The notes under the pieces were generated by a model. It saw only the letters and a list, made by a program, of their open reading frames with translations. It was not told where the DNA came from and ran no database searches. From JAFGUB01 sp050305515 (GTDB lineage Bacteria; Campylobacterota; Campylobacteria; Campylobacterales; Sulfurimonadaceae), in the NCBI GenBank assembly GCA_050305515.1, contig JBNLFL010000004.1, forward strand, positions 1-64,000: a DNA stretch of 64,000 bases. The letters run 5' to 3'. Position 1 is the stretch's first letter. Each line of letters begins with the position of its first letter. Shown piece by piece: positions 53,809-62,981 of the stretch. The position numbers and the translations under genes are program-made.

Positions 53809-53814
53809 ATTATA
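53809..53814 (-). promoter_or_regulatory. Extended -10 box abutting the second ABC-F start codon
   Basis: The minus strand reads TGCTATAAT-CTCTTT-ATG: the TATAAT ends only six bases before the start codon, so transcription should begin at or within a base or two of the ATG. Confidence 0.6.
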
Positions 53815-54005
53815 GCACCCGCTCTCAGCTTGAGCAGTTGCCATAGCAGAGTAACGTTTTCAGTTTTGGAAATGGCTTTTTGGAGCATGATTCAGTTAGA
53901 TTTAGTCAGTAATTAATAAAATTACATATTTCTAATCAAATAAAGTGCTAAAATCACCCTTCGTTGAATTATGAAAGTCTCAATATTGAAATTGGAGAGA
54001 AAGCC

Positions 54006-57000
54006 ATGTATGCAAAATTCTATAAAGTGCTCATATCGTTTTTATTAATAAATGCGGTGATCATGATGACCGGATGTGCAAATGATGGAAGCGAACCGCC
54101 TTGTTGCACTAATGATATTAACAATAGCGTCAATCCTTCGAATGCTTACGGATATTTTGGAGCAGAAGCCTATTTTGGTGTCGGTCTTATCAATGGTAAG
54201 TGGGCATTGAGTGCATTGGATGAAGATGCACCTGAAACATCTCAGAATGCAATGACGCTGTTTACAATGGAGTCTAACGGCACAGGCTATGAAGAAGGTG
54301 TGTACCTCTCTTACGGACACCCTGTTGAATGGGGTGTCAGTGAGGATGGTATGCGTCTTTACATGTATCGAAACGGTTGGCATGATGGAGAGAAAATAGT
54401 CGATACATTTGAATGTCTGGATATCGTTGAAGCTCAATGTTGTCATGTTGCTATCAACGGGATTGATAACGGAGAGTTGTTTTGTAAAGGTATTGTTACG
54501 TCAGGAGAAGCGAGTGGATCGGACTCATCGACGGTTGTCAGCGATTCCGGCAATAGCAGTGCGCAATCGTCATCTGCATCGATAGAAAGAGAAGCTTCCT
54601 ATGTGTATGCGTATGATGACGGCGTTCACGGCACAGAGCTTTGGTGGAGCGATGCCAACGGGTCGCGGCTAATCACCGATCTTAGTACCGATACTCACGC
54701 TTCCAGACCATCGTATGTGACCCGCTTCCGGGATAAGTTCATATTTAATGCGGATGACGGAATTCATGGCTACGAACCCTATATCAGCGACGGTACGGTC
54801 GAGGGAACCCATCTTCTCAAGGATATCAATCCCGGCAGTGACGATTCGTACCCTTACAGTTTTACCACATTCAAAGACAGAGTCTATTTTGGAACAAGAG
54901 AGGGGCTCTATGTCAGCGACGGTACTGTTGAAGGTACCGTCAAGATTTTCGATATTTTTGAAGCGAATAATTTCACTGTTTTGGGGGATAAGCTCATTTT
55001 TATTGCTACGGATGCAGATCCGTTTCCACCCATTCCGACAAGAGAAGCGCAAAGTGCCTCATCGTCAAGCAGCAGTGTGTCACTAAGCGGACACTATGGA
55101 TATGAGCTTTGGGTTACTGACGGTACTTCCATGGGGACGCACCTTCTCAAAGACATCAACCCCGGAGCCGGATGGGGATGTTTCAGTTCTATCCATGTTC
55201 TGAACGGTCATATCTATTTTGCCGCCGATGATGGCGCGCATGGTACCGAACTGTGGCAAAGCGATGGTACGAGTGAGGGGACGGTCATGCTAAAAGATAT
55301 CAATCCCGGTGCCGGAACCTCAAACCTCTCTAATTTCAATGCCGTCGTCTTTAAAGACCATATCTATTTTAATGCTTTTGACGGAAAGGATACAAGCCTT
55401 TGGAGCAGCGATGGTACGGAAGCAGGCACACTTCGGTTTACCGGTATAGATTCAGGGCTTTATTTCGAGTTGTATGCCAATCATGTAGCCACCGATGATG
55501 ATCATATCTATTTTTGCGGTTCCGGCGGTATCTACCGGAGTAACGGAACACCTGAAAGTCTGGAACTGCTGACCACCGCAACACCGGATGCCATATATCT
55601 GTTTGGAGATAAACTGTTTATGATTAACCGTTATTCTTCAGGCCACTATAGCCCAATACCTGGACCCTATGAAACCCAGGCAAAAATAGACGTATATGAC
55701 ATGACGAAAATGGCAACGAAGAGACTTATAGCGTTCGATCCCGGCAGTTACATTTCAGGCTGGATTGAACATAAAGATGATTTGTATTTTGTTGAAAGCA
55801 ATAGTACGACCCAGCGACTTCATAGAACGGATGGCACAACAATCACCGCTGTTGCTCAGAACGAAGGAAAATTATTGGGTTGCTGTTTTTACAATGAACT
55901 GTTGTCTTATAATGATCAGCTCATCGTGAGTCTGCAAGATGACTCTTATGATGAAGAGCTTTGGTATTTTGATGAAGAGACGTCATCATTCGCGCTTCTC
56001 AAAGACATCAACGTTGTGACTAAAGATGCCTCTCCGAAACATATCACGTGGTGGAACGGCTCGTACTACTTTGTTGTTCATTCCGACACAAGATCAACAC
56101 TGTATAAAACTGACGGTACGGAAGCTGGTACGAAAATCGTCACCTCTTTCGATATTGAACATGCCATTCAGAACATCTATACCGCCCGGGATTTCATGCT
56201 GATTCATACCATTAATGGATTATGGGCAGTGCAGGAGAGTGATAACAGTATAGAGTTGCTTTTCAATGAAAAAGGGAAAGCCCCTTTTCGTATTAGTAAG
56301 GTCACATCGGTTGGCAGCAAGCTGTTATTCAATACCTATGGCTCTGAAAACGCCTATTACGAAGGCTACAACCTCTGGTCAACCGATGGCACACCCTCCG
56401 GAACACAACTCGTCATCCCGCAAATGTATGTCGATACCATGACAGCAGTCGGCGACAGGGTTTTCTTTATTGGCAGGAGCGATACTTACGGTAAGGAACT
56501 TTTTGTCAGTGACGGCAGTGAAGTTGGGACACATCTGGTCAAAGACATCAATCCCGGAAACGCCAACGCCATGAATGAACCAATTCCAGATGATTTTGGC
56601 ATGTCAATGTATCTTTATGAAACCGGACTTTATGGCATTAACGGTATGGTTTATTTTGGGGCATTTGACGGTACGGACTTTTCCCTTTGGAAATCTGATG
56701 GAAGCGAATCGGGAACCATTAAGATAAAAGATATCACTATCTCAAATTTTATCAATATACGAAATTTTAAAAACGATCTTTACTATATTGATGATTATGC
56801 GACATTGATGAAATTGAGTGCCGAGAATGACATGTCAATTCCTCTCCTCTATAAGGTAAGGCCATACAATACAATGCAGACGGATACGGCACTGTTTTAT
56901 AGAAAAGTTTCCGAAACCAATAGTTCCGTTCTTTCTTTGTGGGCAACGGGAGGTGCGGTTTCAGATGCCGTAGAAGTGCATCCGTTACCGGATAATATAT

Positions 57001-57221
57001 ATTCTCCTCTTTGTAATTTGAAATCGCACCTCTTTTTTTACGCAGGAAAACCAAAAGAACTGTGGGCTTCGGACGGTACGGTTGAAGGAACGGAAAAACT
57101 GTTTGATGACAGCGTGAAGGTACAAAACTGCTATACGATTGACGGTATGATGATGTTGCGAACCTATGACAATGTTGTGTACCAAACGGACGGAACTTCC
57201 AGTGCTACAAAAAAGCTATAA
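54006..57221 (+). CDS. ELWxxDGT-repeat lipoprotein
   Basis: The protein is 1071 residues from the ATG at 54006 (GGAGAGAAAGCC upstream), with a lipoprotein signal (I-M-M-T-G-C). After a Cys-containing N-terminal domain and a Ser-rich linker (about 170-200) come about 14 variants of the E-L-W-x-[ST]-D-G-T-x-x-G-T motif, usually followed by L-L-K-D-I-N-P-G. The ELWxxDGT family forms large beta-propeller-like exported proteins of unknown role. It has an internal Ser run near residue 363 and lower GC than the neighbours. The start is AT-rich upstream (53870-53990) with no obvious -35. It contains no exact TTACATGTAA, only a near match at 54359. Confidence 0.85.
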   Translation: MYAKFYKVLISFLLINAVIMMTGCANDGSEPPCCTNDINNSVNPSNAYGYFGAEAYFGVGLINGKWALSALDEDAPETSQNAMTLFTMESNGTGYEEGVYLSYGHPVEWGVSEDGMRLYMYRNGWHDGEKIVDTFECLDIVEAQCCHVAINGIDNGELFCKGIVTSGEASGSDSSTVVSDSGNSSAQSSSASIEREASYVYAYDDGVHGTELWWSDANGSRLITDLSTDTHASRPSYVTRFRDKFIFNADDGIHGYEPYISDGTVEGTHLLKDINPGSDDSYPYSFTTFKDRVYFGTREGLYVSDGTVEGTVKIFDIFEANNFTVLGDKLIFIATDADPFPPIPTREAQSASSSSSSVSLSGHYGYELWVTDGTSMGTHLLKDINPGAGWGCFSSIHVLNGHIYFAADDGAHGTELWQSDGTSEGTVMLKDINPGAGTSNLSNFNAVVFKDHIYFNAFDGKDTSLWSSDGTEAGTLRFTGIDSGLYFELYANHVATDDDHIYFCGSGGIYRSNGTPESLELLTTATPDAIYLFGDKLFMINRYSSGHYSPIPGPYETQAKIDVYDMTKMATKRLIAFDPGSYISGWIEHKDDLYFVESNSTTQRLHRTDGTTITAVAQNEGKLLGCCFYNELLSYNDQLIVSLQDDSYDEELWYFDEETSSFALLKDINVVTKDASPKHITWWNGSYYFVVHSDTRSTLYKTDGTEAGTKIVTSFDIEHAIQNIYTARDFMLIHTINGLWAVQESDNSIELLFNEKGKAPFRISKVTSVGSKLLFNTYGSENAYYEGYNLWSTDGTPSGTQLVIPQMYVDTMTAVGDRVFFIGRSDTYGKELFVSDGSEVGTHLVKDINPGNANAMNEPIPDDFGMSMYLYETGLYGINGMVYFGAFDGTDFSLWKSDGSESGTIKIKDITISNFINIRNFKNDLYYIDDYATLMKLSAENDMSIPLLYKVRPYNTMQTDTALFYRKVSETNSSVLSLWATGGAVSDAVEVHPLPDNIYSPLCNLKSHLFFYAGKPKELWASDGTVEGTEKLFDDSVKVQNCYTIDGMMMLRTYDNVVYQTDGTSSATKKL

Positions 57222-57312
57222 GGGCGCCAAATAACGTGTGCGCGTCACACTGCGGAATAAGGGGTGGTGAGGTTCAGTTGTGTTAAAGTCATGAGGGTGT
57301 TATAAGGAGCAG

Positions 57313-59529
57313 ATGCACATGGGAGTCAAAGTACGTGTCAGCGGTATCGTGCAGGGGGTTGGTTTCCGCCCTTACGTTTACACGCTGGCACGGGAACTGG
57401 GGCTTGTCGGCTCCGTGCGCAACGACGCGCAGGGCGTTGAAATCATTCTTGAAGGTGCGATGATTGAAACGTTTCTGGCGCGTTTTGAAACGGAGCTGCC
57501 GCCGCTCTCGCGTATTGACACCTTACATGTAACACCCTGTAAGACGCGGAACCTGCATACATTCGAGATTGTCGCTTCCGATGCATCGGGTGGAAAAAAC
57601 GCTCCGGTCAGTCCCGACATTGCCCTGTGCGACAACTGCCGCGCTGAGCTTCAAGACCCGGCCGACCGACGTTACGGCTACGCCCTTATCAACTGCACCG
57701 ATTGCGGCCCGCGCTACTCCATCACGGCGACGGTGCCTTATGACCGTCCCAACACCTCGATGGCGCGTTTTGAAATGTGTTCCAAATGTGCTGCGGAGTA
57801 CGCCGACCCGCGTAACCGCCGTTACCATGCCCAACCCATTAGCTGCCATGAGTGCGGGCCGCAGCTTGAATATATCGAGGGGGCTTTACATGTAAAGGCG
57901 TCCGTAGCTGCGATCGACGCCGCGGCGGATGCCCTGAAAAAGGGGAAAATCATTGCCCTCAAGGGGCTTGGCGGTTTTCATCTCATGTGCGATGCCACCA
58001 GTGAAGCGGCCGTGCAGATGCTGCGTTCGCGCAAGCGCCGCCCCACGAAGCCGCTGGCGGTCATGTTTGCGACACTCCCGCAGCTGCACCGTTATGCCGA
58101 CATCAGTGACGCCGAAGCCGCGCTTATCGACTCCAAAGAAAAACCCATCGTACTGGTACGAAAAAACGCACCGTGTACACTGGCGCCTTCGATAACGCCG
58201 GGAATCGACCGGCTGGGCGTTTTTCTGGCGTATACCCCGTTACATGTAATGCTCTTTGCGCGTCTGGAGATTCCGCTGGTCGCTACGAGCGCCAACCACA
58301 GCGATGCCCCGATTCTGCGGACGCTTGATGAACTTCAGAGTGATCTGGGCGGCGTGGTTGATGGCATTCTTACCCATGAACGAGACATTGTCAACGCCGT
58401 GGACGATTCCGTCGTGCAAATGCTCGACAGAAGGCCTTTGGTATTGCGTCTGGCACGCGGCTTCGCGCCGTTGACGCTGCCGCTGCCTCGGAGGGTTTCA
58501 AAGACGGTTCTGGCTGTGGGCGCGCAGCAGAAAAACGCTATTGCTCTGGCTTTTGGTTCAACACTGGTGCTGAGTCCGCATATCGGCGATCTGGGGAGCA
58601 TTGAGGCGTTTGAATATTTTGAGCGTACGGTGGCGACATTCAAGCGTTTTTACGAGATTGAACCCGAGCTCATCGTCCATGATCTGCACCCGCATTATGA
58701 CACGACGCGCTGGGCGCACGCTCAGGGGGTTGCGACGCTCGGCGTGCAGCACCATCATGCCCATATTGCTTCGGTCATGTTTGAACGCTCACTTGAAGGG
58801 GTGGTGCTGGGCTTTGCGTTTGACGGCACCGGATATGGCGCGGACGGCACCATCTGGGGCGGCGAAGTGCTGCGCTGCGAAAACGGTACGTATGAGCGGT
58901 TGTATCATCTGCGGCCGTTTCGGCTCCCCGGAGGAGATCGGGTCGCGCGCGAACCCCGCCGCAGTGCGTTGGGGTTGCTTTTAGAGTATTTTACCCATGA
59001 GGAGATCCGCGCTTTCGGTCTTGGGGGTTTTAGCGATTCGGAGCTTGAGGCGCTGTTTCGAAGCTGTGAAAATGGGGTGAATTCGCCTTATTGCTCTTCC
59101 ATGGGACGGCTCTTTGATGCCGTCGCTTCATTGGCGGGACTCTGTGATAGCGTCAGTTACGAGGGGGAGAGCGGCTTGATGCTTGAAGCCTCTGCATCGC
59201 TCAAAGATGTCCAGCCGTTTGCGTTTTATCTTGATGCGGGCATGATTGACTTTGAACCGATGCTGCGCGAGATACTCGCGACACGTCCCGATGCCAAAAC
59301 GGTTGCGTCGCGCTTTATAGTGACGCTAGGCGCGCTTATGGTTCAGATTGCCAAACAAGAGTCGTTACCCGTCGTACTTTCCGGAGGCGTGTTTCAAAAC
59401 ATAACGCTGCTCGAACAGGTAACGCAGGCGTTTGAAAAAGAGGGTATTGTCTGGTATCTGCCCGAACGTGTCAGTGTCAATGACGGCGGTCTGGCTCTGG
59501 GGCAGATCGCCCTCGCGCTGCGCCAATGA
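57313..59529 (+). CDS. hypF: Carbamoyltransferase HypF
   Basis: This 738-residue full-length HypF makes the CN ligands of the [NiFe] centre from carbamoyl phosphate with HypE. Domains: acylphosphatase-like (about 4-90; V-S-G-I-V-Q-G-V-G-F-R-P), zinc fingers with four C-x-x-C motifs (about 105-185), YrdC-like (about 200-380; K-G-K-I-I-A-L-K-G-L-G-G-F) and Kae1-like (about 400-738; V-Q-H-H-H-A-H-I-A-S; L-S-G-G-V-F-Q-N). The SD AAGGAG favours ATG 57319 (spacing 9) over 57313; the difference is two residues. It lies away from hydABCDE and other hyp genes. Three TTACATGTAA copies (57523, 57886, 58240) each encode L-H-V. Confidence 0.95.
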   Translation: MHMGVKVRVSGIVQGVGFRPYVYTLARELGLVGSVRNDAQGVEIILEGAMIETFLARFETELPPLSRIDTLHVTPCKTRNLHTFEIVASDASGGKNAPVSPDIALCDNCRAELQDPADRRYGYALINCTDCGPRYSITATVPYDRPNTSMARFEMCSKCAAEYADPRNRRYHAQPISCHECGPQLEYIEGALHVKASVAAIDAAADALKKGKIIALKGLGGFHLMCDATSEAAVQMLRSRKRRPTKPLAVMFATLPQLHRYADISDAEAALIDSKEKPIVLVRKNAPCTLAPSITPGIDRLGVFLAYTPLHVMLFARLEIPLVATSANHSDAPILRTLDELQSDLGGVVDGILTHERDIVNAVDDSVVQMLDRRPLVLRLARGFAPLTLPLPRRVSKTVLAVGAQQKNAIALAFGSTLVLSPHIGDLGSIEAFEYFERTVATFKRFYEIEPELIVHDLHPHYDTTRWAHAQGVATLGVQHHHAHIASVMFERSLEGVVLGFAFDGTGYGADGTIWGGEVLRCENGTYERLYHLRPFRLPGGDRVAREPRRSALGLLLEYFTHEEIRAFGLGGFSDSELEALFRSCENGVNSPYCSSMGRLFDAVASLAGLCDSVSYEGESGLMLEASASLKDVQPFAFYLDAGMIDFEPMLREILATRPDAKTVASRFIVTLGALMVQIAKQESLPVVLSGGVFQNITLLEQVTQAFEKEGIVWYLPERVSVNDGGLALGQIALALRQ

Positions 59530-59612
59530 GTCAGGTGGGCACTCCGGAAACACAACGGCATCCGTATTAAATGGGAAGTATCGTAACAACTGTCGATTTG
59601 TTTTTTTATGGC

Positions 59613-59618
59613 TATAAT
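59613..59618 (+). promoter_or_regulatory. -10 box after hypF
   Basis: TATAAT at 59613-59618, 33 bases upstream of the GTG at 59651, preceded by an AT-rich T-run (TTTTTTTATGGC). It is likely to drive the small gene at 59651. Confidence 0.45.
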
Positions 59619-59650
59619 AAATCAATCTTTTAACGTCAGGAGAAGTGATC

Positions 59651-59995
59651 GTGAAACAAACTATTGAAAATGTCAAAAGCTGCTTTTTGGATATCAAATC
59701 CATTCTGGGCAGCGGATCGGATGGCGGACGATTTGATGATGCCGTTTTTGTAGAGCGTCTGGGTGATGCGGTGTCTGCAACCTATGTAGCGCTCAATGAT
59801 GGTATGTGCGAAGAGATGGCGATGTGCCACTCCTGCGCTGAAAACCGCGACAAACTTCATGATGTGATGGTGTTGCTCGAAGAAATTGGAAGCGGCAGCG
59901 CTGCGGATACGGCGGTTAAAACGCGACTGAATGCGTTTGGTAACGATGTTGATGTCGTTCTTGAACGGATAGACGGTGTCCTTGCTACATTGTAA
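59651..59995 (+). CDS. Small Cys-containing hypothetical protein
   Basis: The protein is 114 residues from the GTG at 59651 (AGGAG 9 bases upstream; a GTG at 59645 is too close to it). It is helix-rich and cytoplasmic-looking, with a central D-G-M-C-E-E-M-A-M-C-H-S-C-A segment whose three Cys and His could bind a metal or haem. I recognise no family. It lies between hypF and amt-GGDEF and has its own promoter-like box at 59613. A hydrogenase link is only suggested by position. Confidence 0.6.
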   Translation: MKQTIENVKSCFLDIKSILGSGSDGGRFDDAVFVERLGDAVSATYVALNDGMCEEMAMCHSCAENRDKLHDVMVLLEEIGSGSAADTAVKTRLNAFGNDVDVVLERIDGVLATL

Positions 59996-60074
59996 TGCAT
60001 AAATAATAATCACTTATTTGTATATAAATTGGGATAGAATAGGGTTCTTAACAGAACGTCGGTAAAGGATTCCT

Positions 60075-61901
60075 ATGATGCCGCTGGGTGATCTCGATCT
60101 GATATGGATCGTGTTGTGTGCCGCGCTAGTCTTTTTGATGCAGCTTGGTTTTGCCATGGTTGAGAGTGGTACCGTCAGGTCGAAAAATACCATCAACGTG
60201 GCCATGAAAAATCTTATCGACACGATCGTCGGTATCATCTTCTTCTGGATGATCGGATACGGATTGATGTTCGGGAGTGATTCCGGTGCGCTGATCGGTG
60301 TTTCCGACTTTTTTATAGACGGCACGGATACCACGCAAAACGCTTACTTCTTCTTCCAGGCGATGTTTGCCGCCACTGCGGTGACCATTGTCTCCGGCGG
60401 TGTCGCCGAGCGCATGAAGTTCAACGGCTACGTTCTTACGGCAATTGTCGTGACGGCACTGATCTATCCCGTGTTCGGCCACTGGGCGTGGGGTGAGGGC
60501 GGCTGGCTAAAAGCGGCCGGTTTCATTGATTTTGCCGGCTCGACCGTGGTTCACTCGGTCGGCGCCTGGATCGCTCTTGCCGGTGCTATTGTACTGGGGC
60601 CGCGACTGGGAAAGTTCCGCAGAGGGACGATTCACTATTTTGCTCCCAATAACCATAATTTTCTTGTATTCGGGGTTTTCATCCTCTGGTTCGCATGGTT
60701 TGGCTTCAATGCCGGAAGCCTGCTGCGTTTTGATGCGTCGGCAACGACTATTTTGCTCAATACCACGCTCTCAGCGGCGTTTGGAGGGTTCGGCGGCTAT
60801 CTCATCAGCTTTTTTTTCCGGGCACGCGTCGGTGTGGAGATTTTCAGTTTCGGTATTTTGTCGGGACTGGTCGGCATTACGGCCGGATGTGCGAGCGTCA
60901 GTGCGAACGAAGCGGCGATTATCGGGTTTATTGCAGTCTTTTTGATGTTTGCGTTTGATCAGATGCTGCTGCGGCGTTTTCATGTGGATGACCCCCTGAG
61001 CGTCGTAGGCATTCACGGTGTTGCCGGTGCCTGGGGAACCCTCGCGGTCGGATTTTTTGCCGATCTGGAACCGGGATGGAGCCGTACGGAACTCATTGGG
61101 GTGCAGGTGACGGGTATTGTTACCGCGTTCGTTTTCGCGTTTGGTACGGGAATACTTTTTTTCCTTATGCTGCATGCATTCAAAGGCTTGCGGGTTTCCA
61201 AACGTCACGAAGTGATAGGGCTTAATGTCTCTGAACATAATGCCAGACTGCCATGGGTCGAGACAATCGAGAGCATCATCAAAATCATGAAGACCGGCAA
61301 TACCGGTGCCCGGATTTATGAAGAACGTGATACGGAAGTAGGTGCTGTCGCCCGTTTCTTTAACTATCTTCTGGAGATGCTGCATCAAAAGCAGATTGCA
61401 CTCTATCGCGCCAATTCCGAGCTTCAGACCCAGGCCGTGACCGATACTCTGACCGGCATTTTCAACCGACGCGGCGTTCTCGAACGATTCGGAGGGCGCA
61501 ATCCCTACACATTCGGATACTCAATCATTATGTTTGATATCGACCATTTTAAGAATATCAACGATACCTACGGGCATGATGTCGGCGACCGGGTGCTCAA
61601 ATCGCTTGCATCCCTGATAGCACAGCAGGTACGTCGTGACGATCTTGTCGGACGCTGGGGCGGTGAGGAGTTTATCGTCATGGTTCGCGGGATCGATCTG
61701 ATGCGTGTGGAAGAGCTCGCGGAGAAATTGCGGGAGCGTGTCGCGGCTCAGCCGTTTGAAGGCATCGGACGCCTGACCTGCTCTTTTGGACTGAGCAGTC
61801 CCAAAGATGCCAAATGCGATTTCGACCGCCTTTTCAAGCAGGCCGACGAAGCGCTTTATCAGGCGAAAAAGCTGGGCCGTAACCGCGTTTGCAGCTGGTA
61901 G
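60075..61901 (+). CDS. Ammonium transporter fused to a GGDEF diguanylate cyclase
   Basis: This 608-residue protein has an N-terminal Amt/Rh channel of about 400 residues with 11 membrane helices and the pore twin-His environments S-T-V-V-H-S-V-G-A and V-V-G-I-H-G-V-A-G-A-W-G. A HAMP-like/coiled linker (about 400-450) joins a GGDEF domain (about 452-608). The active site reads R-W-G-G-E-E-F and the inhibitory R-x-x-D site is present (R-R-D-D), so c-di-GMP synthesis with feedback control is expected. It probably couples ammonium availability to c-di-GMP. The ATG follows AAAGGATTCCT. Confidence 0.93.
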   Translation: MMPLGDLDLIWIVLCAALVFLMQLGFAMVESGTVRSKNTINVAMKNLIDTIVGIIFFWMIGYGLMFGSDSGALIGVSDFFIDGTDTTQNAYFFFQAMFAATAVTIVSGGVAERMKFNGYVLTAIVVTALIYPVFGHWAWGEGGWLKAAGFIDFAGSTVVHSVGAWIALAGAIVLGPRLGKFRRGTIHYFAPNNHNFLVFGVFILWFAWFGFNAGSLLRFDASATTILLNTTLSAAFGGFGGYLISFFFRARVGVEIFSFGILSGLVGITAGCASVSANEAAIIGFIAVFLMFAFDQMLLRRFHVDDPLSVVGIHGVAGAWGTLAVGFFADLEPGWSRTELIGVQVTGIVTAFVFAFGTGILFFLMLHAFKGLRVSKRHEVIGLNVSEHNARLPWVETIESIIKIMKTGNTGARIYEERDTEVGAVARFFNYLLEMLHQKQIALYRANSELQTQAVTDTLTGIFNRRGVLERFGGRNPYTFGYSIIMFDIDHFKNINDTYGHDVGDRVLKSLASLIAQQVRRDDLVGRWGGEEFIVMVRGIDLMRVEELAEKLRERVAAQPFEGIGRLTCSFGLSSPKDAKCDFDRLFKQADEALYQAKKLGRNRVCSW

Positions 61902-61902
61902 G

Positions 61903-62202
61903 CTAGTGCTGCGCGATCTGCGATCCAATTAAAATACCCAGTCCGATCGCAGCGACGACGGGCATGGCGTTGTGATGGCGTGATGGCTCGACACGGTAGG
62001 GCTGAGGCCGGTAATGGGGCTGATGTGCATTCACAAAGTGGTGTTTGGAACCACTGGTATAGCCATTGTGATGATGAAATGTATGTTTCATGTCGTAACG
62101 GGCATCATGACGGGGTGAAAAACGTGAATCGTGATGAAACTCTCCGGCATGGGCGCTGAGTGTGAGCAGCGCCGCAGCAAGCGTAATTTTAAGCGGTGAC
62201 AT
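61903..62202 (-). CDS. Small His-rich exported protein
   Basis: This 99-residue protein has a signal peptide (about 1-19, L-L-T-L-S-A-H-A) and then a His-rich segment (about 20-78; F-H-H-D-S-R-F; F-H-H-H-N-G-Y) holding well over a dozen His. The C-terminal hydrophobic/glycine-zipper stretch is V-V-A-A-I-G-L-G-I-L-I-G-S. It may bind Ni/Cu/Zn in the periplasm. It is convergent with amt-GGDEF; the ATG has AAGGAG upstream. No family recognised. Confidence 0.65.
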   Translation of the reverse strand: MSPLKITLAAALLTLSAHAGEFHHDSRFSPRHDARYDMKHTFHHHNGYTSGSKHHFVNAHQPHYRPQPYRVEPSRHHNAMPVVAAIGLGILIGSQIAQH

Positions 62203-62322
62203 GGTCGCCTCCTTGTTTGAATTGTGTCAGTGTGGCATCTGAATGTGGAGTGATTGTGGAAGGTATTTCCATGTTATTGAATTGTTGATACCATACTTTA
62301 TAAAAACCTTGGGGAGGCCGTG

Positions 62323-62928
62323 GTGAAAATACGGATTAATCAGCAGGAACGCTCCCTGCCTCTTTCTCAAAAAGAACTCACTCAGCTCAGAGAGGCGTAT
62401 GAAAAAGCGTCTCAAAACGGCGATATTCCGGCAATAAACGCGGCACTCTGTGAAGACCCCATGCTTGATGCGCTGTTGCAGATAGATGCGCTTAACACTG
62501 CCGCAAAGCGTCTGAAATCGCTCTCCAGAAACGATTACAAGGCAGTGCTGCTTCTGTTACGGCACAATCTGGCCTCCGGCGTGGACGAAGCGCTCGACAT
62601 ACTCGAACGTCTTGAGTGCACCGGCGTGAGCGAGATGAAGGATGTCGCCAGGCAGTATCTTAAAAAGAGCAGGGCGCTCGAGTCAGTAGAGGCCGAGGTG
62701 GCGGAACACTTCAATTATGACTCCTATGCCCGTAATATGGAGCAAAAGAGCGTCTATCTCAAAGACATTGAAGGCATTATCTGGCGCTACGACAAAGAAC
62801 GAAAATGCTTCTGGTGCCGCCTGAAAAAGACCGGGCTCTTCACCGCCAAAACAATCTTTTACGGAATCTTCTTCATGATGATCCTCTACCTGCTGCTGGA
62901 TTGGGGATTGGGAGTTTTGGTTAACTGA
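62323..62928 (+). CDS. Hypothetical protein with C-terminal membrane anchor
   Basis: The protein is 201 residues from the GTG at 62323; GGGGAGG at 62311-62317 gives a spacing of 5, while a GTG at 62320 would be too close. It is helical and cytoplasmic, with many charged residues, and ends with a membrane helix (about 178-198; F-Y-G-I-F-F-M-M-I-L-Y-L-L-L). I do not recognise it. The tail-anchored layout suggests a membrane-tethered adaptor. Confidence 0.6.
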   Translation: MKIRINQQERSLPLSQKELTQLREAYEKASQNGDIPAINAALCEDPMLDALLQIDALNTAAKRLKSLSRNDYKAVLLLLRHNLASGVDEALDILERLECTGVSEMKDVARQYLKKSRALESVEAEVAEHFNYDSYARNMEQKSVYLKDIEGIIWRYDKERKCFWCRLKKTGLFTAKTIFYGIFFMMILYLLLDWGLGVLVN

Positions 62929-62964
62929 GCGGGGTAATGCCTGAAGTTGTGAAAACTATAGCTC

Positions 62965-62980
62965 GTTCCCAAGCGGGAAC
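62965..62980. repeat. Short REP-like hairpin
   Basis: GTTCCC-AAGC-GGGAAC, a 6-bp stem with four-base loop between convergent genes, lies right after the yoeB stop on its strand. It shares the GTTCCCAAGC core with the palindrome at 33570-33597. Confidence 0.4.
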
Positions 62981-62981
62981 T

